A stretch of DNA of 22,941 bases from contig BFEA01000542.1 of the NCBI GenBank assembly GCA_003427395.1, positions 524,637 through 547,577 of the forward strand, given 5' to 3'. The notes under the pieces were generated by a model. It searched no databases. It was not told the DNA's origin and saw only the letters and a program-made list of their open reading frames with translations. The position numbers and the translations under genes were made by a program. Shown in pieces: positions 18,035 to 22,941 of this stretch; the stretch's first letter is position 1; every line of letters starts with the position of its first letter. Origin of the DNA: Chara braunii (Eukaryota; Streptophyta; Charophyceae; Charales; Characeae).

Positions 18035-18054
18035 GATGCGCTCGACTGCGCACT

Positions 18055-18480
18055 CTTTAACAACATCCTTTCCATGACCCAAACTCTAGAGTCAATTGAC
18101 TCTTTAACATAGTGTTACTTCTCCTTGGCATGGAGAAGGCCTACGACAAGGTAGGTTGGGCGTTCATATTCACAACTCTTTCAAAATTGGGCTTCGACAA
18201 AGGATTCTGCACTTGGGTTACAACCATGTACACAAAGGTATCATCGACAATAATACTCTATGGTCGTTTCTCTTTAGAGTTTCGTCTCACCATGTCGTTT
18301 AGGCATGACTACCCTCTAGCCTCGCTGTTGTTTGTCCTCCAGTTGGAAGTTCTGCGACATAATACAAAGACCAATGACATTATTACATGCCTAAAGATTT
18401 CCCTACTCCATACCTTAGAAAGGAGGGGCTCCAACGGATGACTCAATAATAGCCAGTGCAAAAAAAAAAAAAATCATTAA
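18055..18480 (+). pseudogene. LINE copy 2 reverse transcriptase, second half
   Basis: Starts with L-F-N-N-I-L-S-M-T-Q-T-L-E, matching the F-N-N-M-V-T-A-I-E-T-L-E of LINE copy 1. It continues with M-E-K-A-Y-D-K-V-G-W (about 18130), F-C-T-W-V-T-T-M-Y, Y-P-L-A-S-L-L-F-V-L-Q-L-E (R-Q-G-C-P-L block) and a decayed catalytic box T-D-D-S-I-I-A-S at 18434 in another frame. A TAG at 18111 interrupts. These blocks follow directly on those ending at 11880. Confidence 0.9.
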
Positions 18481-20262
18481 GTTTTTTGCAAAAAACCTAG
18501 ATAATTACTATTAGAGATTTCCATTAATTGGGAAAAGTCAACCTTCCTATTGTCTGAGCCCTACGATATATGTGTCGACTGAAATCTTAAACATGTCCCC
18601 TCAAACTCCTCAATCGCTTTCTAGGCATACAAGTCTCCCTTTTTTATTGTCTCACAGTTCATAATGCCTTGTTAATTCAGAAAGCTACAACACGAATTAT
18701 AAGTTGGGCCAAAAATTTTAAGCTCTCCTTATTCAGTAAGGCTCTGGTAACATCAACAACACCTTTTTCATCCTCTTCAAGTTGTGCCCCCTGTACATCC
18801 ATCTCATGAGAGAAGAAGCTTATCAAAGAATCAAATGTGTCACTACCCAATTCATTTGGAAACTTGCAGCCTTAGAGCTCATAGGCTACCTTAGCAAGGA
18901 GCCTAGAAAACTATTTGTTTCCCCATAGATTAAGGGGGCTTGGATATTCTTGATTTGACACAACAAAATCTGGCTCTTCTATCCAAATGGCCAATACAAG
19001 CAATGCTCGATGATAAAGGCAACTTTTGGATAATATTTGTTGAATTCATCCTCATGCATGAGTGAGAATTTTTTCAACTAACCCATGTCTGGCTATGCTT
19101 CCTCATAAAGTCATACTGCAAGAGGCAACTTAGATCCAAAATGTGGAGAAACATCCTCTCATCATGGAACAAGAACAGACCAACAATCCTTCATGAAACA
19201 GTGATAAAAACTCATATCCTCAATCAAATTTTATTCGAAAATGAATGCGATCAAATGACCAGGAGCGCGTCCACCTCTAATTGATGCCACTTCAGGGTCG
19301 TTTGGAAAAAACTGGGTAAAAAAAAGGGTAATCCAAATAAAGATATATGGGACATCCCTCAGCGATGACTGCGTCACGAAAAAACAATTAAGAAACAAAG
19401 CTTACAAGGGTGCATAACTTGGTCGCTAACTATGTAAAACTTAAGGAGGGGATCCCCCCCAATTGGATGTCTACATTAAAACCAGACTCCAAATTCGCAC
19501 CAGATTCCTGGCCAACGACCCGGTTGATAGGAACAAGGTTTGGAAAGTCTAGCCACAACAAAATGGGAAGAGGTACGAGTTCTCGAAGCAAAGAGAAACA
19601 ACAAACAAATATGCTCTCTTCAAGTTCTAGCTTTGGATGTGGAAGGGCTGAAAGTGTAACCTCTGCTCTATGGTTAGGGCAATCCCTCCCCTGGCATGCT
19701 CCCACCGACAAGGTCACAAGGAGGTCCCTGTACAAATATATGCCCATTTGTGGTGTAAAAAAACAATGTGACAAGAAGAAAAAAAAGTCGATTTTCACTG
19801 TGAGGAAAAAACTCTCAGTGGTTCATAGCCCTTCAATTGGAGACGTGGACATGTTGAAGCTTTGAAAGACTCTTAAAAAGTCACCCTCCTAGAGGACAAC
19901 TTTTCTATTGTGGCTACAATCCCTTCATGTTACAACCACAAAAGTCTGGCTGAAATCCAAACGCATGCAGATACCAGACACTTGCACTAGGTGTAGTTGG
20001 GCTTGGGAAAACACCCCTCGCCATCGGAGATTCTGCCCTGACTCAACTCTGTGGCAGGAGTGGTGGAAAACGAGGTGAAGGTTTTTGGGTCTCCAATAAG
20101 ACAATTGGTCTGACATCTTCATTTTACATGACAAATATGAGGGAACTGACTCACCCTCAAATGGATCCAAGTATATAGTCCAACATGCAGAGGTATAATC
20201 CTCGAAGGAATCAAGAAGCAAAGAAATGATTTTATGATTTGGAAATAAAGTATTTGTCCTTG
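18481..20262 (+). pseudogene. LINE copy 2 C-terminal region
   Basis: I-N-W-E-K-S-T-F-L-L-S (about 18517) is the post-RT segment. Near 18930 a frame gives G-G-L-D-I-L-D-L-T-Q-Q-N, equivalent to G-G-L-G-L-M-D-P in copy 1. Q-I-L-F-E-N-E-C-D-Q (about 19225) matches copy 1's Q-I-L-F-E-N-P. At about 19950-20070 a frame with C-T-R-C-S-W-A-W-E-N and L-W-Q-E-W-W resembles the Cys/His tail. Many stops. Confidence 0.82.
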
Positions 20263-20287
20263 AAAAAAAAAAAAAAAAAAAAAAAAA
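20245..20287 (+). terminator. LINE copy 2 polyadenylation signal and A-tail
   Basis: AATAAA at 20245-20250 precedes a 24-base A-run at 20264-20287 by 13 bases, the normal 3' end of a LINE copied from polyadenylated RNA. This fixes the 3' boundary of LINE copy 2. Confidence 0.88.
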
Positions 20288-20701
20288 TCTGAGTTTCAGC
20301 AAGGGACGACGGATCGGCGGCATCATCCCTTTGACGCTGTCTCCTTTTTGCCCCATTAAATTATGACGACACATCGCAGTGTGTGGTGGAAGGTGTTTCC
20401 GGCTAAGAGGTCCGTCGCCAGGCCGGCACCTTGAGTGACAACGCATGGCAACTTGGAGTGCGAGCTTTGGTGGACGATGACCTCCATTTTGCCATCATCT
20501 GTTCTGGTCGCCCTGAAAACATGTAAAATGCAGCCGAAGTGGACATGGACGCACGTACACGGGGAAGGAGGCAGGCTTGCGAGTGACCATGTATTTTCGA
20601 AGTCCATGGGCAATGCAAGGTGGGGGGGGAGATGGGCGTGCGGTGTTGACGTCCATTGAGAAGACAACAGTGGTGGCGGCAACGCTGGCTGTCGTTGGTC
20701 G
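20288..20701. other. Spacer, no gene recognised
   Basis: GC-richer sequence after the LINE tail with short open frames on both strands and no recognisable motif. Confidence 0.4.
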
Positions 20702-21148
20702 TTGTTAGATAGACAGAGCGTACAGCCACATGACATGAAGCTATCGAGGCGCGTACAAAAGATGCTGATACAGAGAGTGGTCAACGCCCCAGACTATGTG
20801 GCAGCTTCGAGGGTTGTCGTTCAACTGTGTGCTGCACTGGGCTCCGGTGTGCTCCCTCGAGCGACGCCAAGATGGTGGATGAAACGGAGAATGGGCAGGA
20901 TGCACAAAGATTTGTGGGTGTGTGATGACGCAACGACCATCTGCGTGTTTCCACGGGAACACTTCGGTGAAGTGATGACCCCCACACACCTGCAGGCAGT
21001 ATACTATTCGTCAGCCGTTTGTCAATCCTGCTCACGTTCTTTAAGTTCGACAACTGCCTCGTTTGGTTCCTCTGAGGAAGTCGCCATAGGAAACACAAGA
21101 GGAACACGTCAACCACCAAAACAACGACACGGTGATAAGCAGCAGTAG
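20702..21148 (+). pseudogene. Open frame with weak similarity to PIF/Harbinger-type nuclease N-terminus
   Basis: The 148-residue frame has a segment P-R-W-W-M-K-R-R-M-G followed by H-K-D-L-W-V-C-D-D-A-T-T and then F-P-R-E-H-F-G-E-V-M-T-P. It resembles the region before the catalytic domain in plant HARBI1-like proteins (R-R-W-W...D-L...C-D-D-A...Y-F-R...M-T). The match is from memory of the family pattern and is weak. No DDE catalytic residues are visible, so at best it is an N-terminal fragment. The C-terminus is Ser- then Gln/Lys-rich. Confidence 0.3.
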
Positions 21149-21714
21149 GGGCAACCTGCAGTGCAGGTCAACCATGGACGACACAAGAGAGAGTACAGTG
21201 TGGGCACAAATCTTGTGGAATGTGCAAACAGTGAAAACGCACGACAGTCCGAAACACGCCAAGAGTATGCATTGTTGTCCACATAGCACCCTCCACCACG
21301 ACCACAAATTCAAAATGAACGATCGTTGGAGACTTCACCGGAACGCCACAAACCTCAAATGAGGCAGCTGGAAATGACGACGTGCGTCACCCCCATCAAC
21401 CACTAACGATAAACGGACGAGGCCATTGGAGGACGTCCATGACGTTGAAGGTCGATAATGTCAGTCGCCCACCTGCGATCTCCAATTTTCCTTTTACGCT
21501 CGACGCCAACACCCCGTGAATCGTGAATCCTCAGAGTTCGATGATTTGTCATCGGAGTGCTTTCACATTTTCTTTTCGAAAATCGGCTCCTATGATAGGT
21601 GAAACGACATCGAAATCCTTGGAATCTCGTCCCAGAGGAGTGTCTAACAATGCCCTAAATTTTGTTTTTGAACTCTTTCATTCAACCATTCCCACCTGTT
21701 GTATGTTTTTTACA
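21149..21714. other. Spacer, no gene recognised
   Basis: No domain or strong repeat was seen. The end (TTGTATGTTTTTTACAG, about 21699-21715) looks like a splice acceptor. Confidence 0.35.
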
Positions 21715-22760
21715 GATTGACTCTCTAAGAACACGTGTGAAGCGCAACCCAACTGCCCAGGCAGCCTCGCTGTGCGGTGTCGAGCGCATCGGTCTGGCAC
21801 CGCACAAGGGCAGCGTGGGACCCTCCCGGCCGCGTCACGCAGGAGTTGGTTTAAATCCTTCGTTGCAAATTATACATGTGGAGCTTCCGCAAGCCGCTCC
21901 GACCGAGTGCGCCAGCCATACCTCTCGCGAACCCCTACGACAGGATAGGGCCTACGCGAGGCACGACTTACCTACACCATACGGGAGTTGTCACCTCCCT
22001 TCGGCGGGCGTATCCACAGTACGAAAGCTAATCAGTTGCAATCGCAGAGGTGGACCAGCCGAGGGCGTTTTTCGTTCATTGTAGCATGTGGGTACGAGCA
22101 GTAATACGCCACTATCGGACCCGCACGCGACCCGATATCTTGGGGGGCTGAGGTCCCAAGCGCGACTTGTCGTCGGTCGACTAGGAGGCATCCCCCACAC
22201 CATGCGCACACCACTTTACGAACAAAAAAATAAAACACACACACACATATACGAAACGACACAACACAAACAACGCGACAACACTCCTAGCCCCTCGGTA
22301 GCCATCCCATAACTCTTCGATGCCGAAATCGGATAGGCATTGCGCGCGAGACTTTAGTATAAAACCGCGAGGACGCAGGGTTAACTCATATCGACTCGCA
22401 ATGCAAGCGTACGCAAGCAGTCGCAATGATGGCGTACTATGTAGTGCTCATAATCAAGCGGTCCCTCGTGGATCCTAGTACCGCTTATGACACTCGAGTG
22501 TCAAACTCGAAGAGTCGTGAGGGTGTAACCCTTCACGATATTGCACAGTTGAAGGAATAGCCGTGCAGTCGCCGCGAGACCCCCGGCCTTTGGTCTAAGC
22601 GTCTCGGTAGGCAAGGCAAATAGGCTCTGCGCAAGGGAAAACCCCTCCCCCGCAGATCCTAGGGCTTGGGATGTCCTGGACAAGGACCTTGAATCCCGGC
22701 CTATGACCAACGTTCGACTAAGAAAAATTTCAAGAAGCAAATCAAAATAAACGAAGGGAT
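21715..22760 (+). mobile_element. Second hairpin-rich block related to the nested element
   Basis: Shares two collinear segments with 15961-16146 and one inverted segment with 17845-17938. Stems: 21771-21806 (TGTGCGGTG/CACCGCACA), 22456-22486 (AAGCGGT/ACCGCTT), 22495-22509 (CGAGT/ACTCG), 22516-22537 (CGTGA+GGGT with ACCC+TCACG) and 22575-22606 (CGAGAC/GTCTCG). A TATAAAA at 22358-22364 may be a promoter. No ribozyme core or long reading frame was found. Boundaries are unknown. Confidence 0.5.
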
Positions 22761-22851
22761 CCTCCCTGGGCCTCTCAGTCTTACCCTCTAAGTATCCCTT
22801 TTTGTATGGGACCCCTTAACCCATGCAGATATTCACCCTACGTACGCCCAC

Positions 22852-22941
<90 letters not shown>
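22852..22941. repeat. TA dinucleotide repeat reaching the window end
   Basis: Uninterrupted TA repeats of about 90 bases run to the last base, so their full length is not visible. Confidence 0.98.

Larger units (their letters stand above)
11881..18048 (+). mobile_element. 6.17-kb hairpin-rich, hammerhead-bearing element nested in LINE copy 2
   Basis: The LINE RT breaks off after K-G-A-F-V-K-G-R-T (11880) and continues with L-F-N-N-I-L-S-M-T-Q-T-L-E after 18054. The hexamer CGCACT occurs at both junctions (11875-11880 and 18049-18054) and may be a target-site duplication. Inside lie dense hairpins, a tRNA-like segment, tandem hammerheads (minus), a TATA promoter (plus), a 54-bp minisatellite, two unassigned frames after splice-acceptor-like sites (plus) and AATAAA at 17819. 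I see no RT, integrase or transposase inside, and no clear long terminal repeats. Its class is undetermined. Confidence 0.7.
6880..20287 (+). mobile_element. Degenerate L1-like LINE (copy 2), plus strand, split by a 6.17-kb insert
   Basis: Plus-strand order: ORF1-like region (about 6880-8200), spacer, duplicated endonuclease start, endonuclease (to 10862), linker, RT first half (to 11880), foreign insert (11881-18048), RT second half (18055-18480), C-terminal region, AATAAA at 20245-20250 and a 24-base A-tail at 20264-20287. The RT halves are complementary, neither overlapping nor missing a block, which argues for one LINE interrupted once. Without insert and duplication it would be about 6.4 kb. 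The exact 5' end is uncertain. The Q-I-L-F-E-N motif and domain order show it is related to copy 1. Confidence 0.85.

Noticed and set aside
11881-18048. Helitron
   Set aside because: There is a hairpin near the 3' end, but no CTRR terminus, no A/T insertion site and no Rep/helicase coding sequence.
11881-18048. LTR retrotransposon or classical retrozyme
   Set aside because: I found no long terminal repeats at the two edges, no clear primer-binding site next to an LTR, and no gag-pol. The hammerheads are only 160 bp apart and far from the ends.

Overview
The window looks like transposon-dense nuclear DNA of a land plant or a charophyte-grade green plant. Plant-type L1-like LINEs are the main content. 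There is no prokaryotic gene organisation, and no intact conserved host gene was recognised. The species cannot be named from the sequence. Most coding sequence is decayed, with many stops and frameshifts, so almost every gene entry is a relic.

Layout. Positions 1-470 hold GA/CT microsatellites with a 238-bp tandem duplication. About 612-5790 is a degenerate, 5'-truncated LINE on the minus strand (endonuclease, reverse transcriptase, C-terminal Cys/His region). A 0.4-kb block of inverted and direct repeats interrupts it at 4581-4985. About 6880-20287 is a second LINE on the plus strand: ORF1 with a zinc-knuckle-like region, endonuclease, reverse transcriptase, C-terminal region, AATAAA and poly(A) tail. 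Its endonuclease start is duplicated (9219-9507 and 10021-10309) around an AT-rich foldback element.

The second LINE is cut inside its reverse transcriptase, between the Q-K-G-A-F-V motif at 11880 and the F-N-N...E-K-A-Y-D-K motif after 18054. The 6.17-kb insert, 11881-18048, has a possible 6-bp flanking duplication (CGCACT). It is the most interesting object here. Its first 2.3 kb is a near-continuous series of short hairpins. On the minus strand it carries two tandem type III hammerhead ribozymes (12886-12943 and 13047-13102) with complete cores, plus a decayed third. It also holds a tRNA-like segment in a long stem, a TATA promoter, a 54-bp minisatellite with a hairpin in each unit, and two plus-strand reading frames (16435-16947 and 16973-17524). 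Each frame starts directly after a splice-acceptor-like sequence, and the two carry three in-frame stops in total. I recognise no family for these proteins. My working hypothesis is a hammerhead-bearing mobile element, or an endogenised replicon, with a highly structured RNA; it resembles plant retrozymes in ribozyme type but is larger and partly coding.

Downstream, 20288-21650 includes an open frame with weak similarity to PIF/Harbinger-type nucleases. About 21715-22760 is a second hairpin-rich block that shares diverged segments with the 6.17-kb insert, which suggests a family. The window ends in a long TA repeat (22852-22941).
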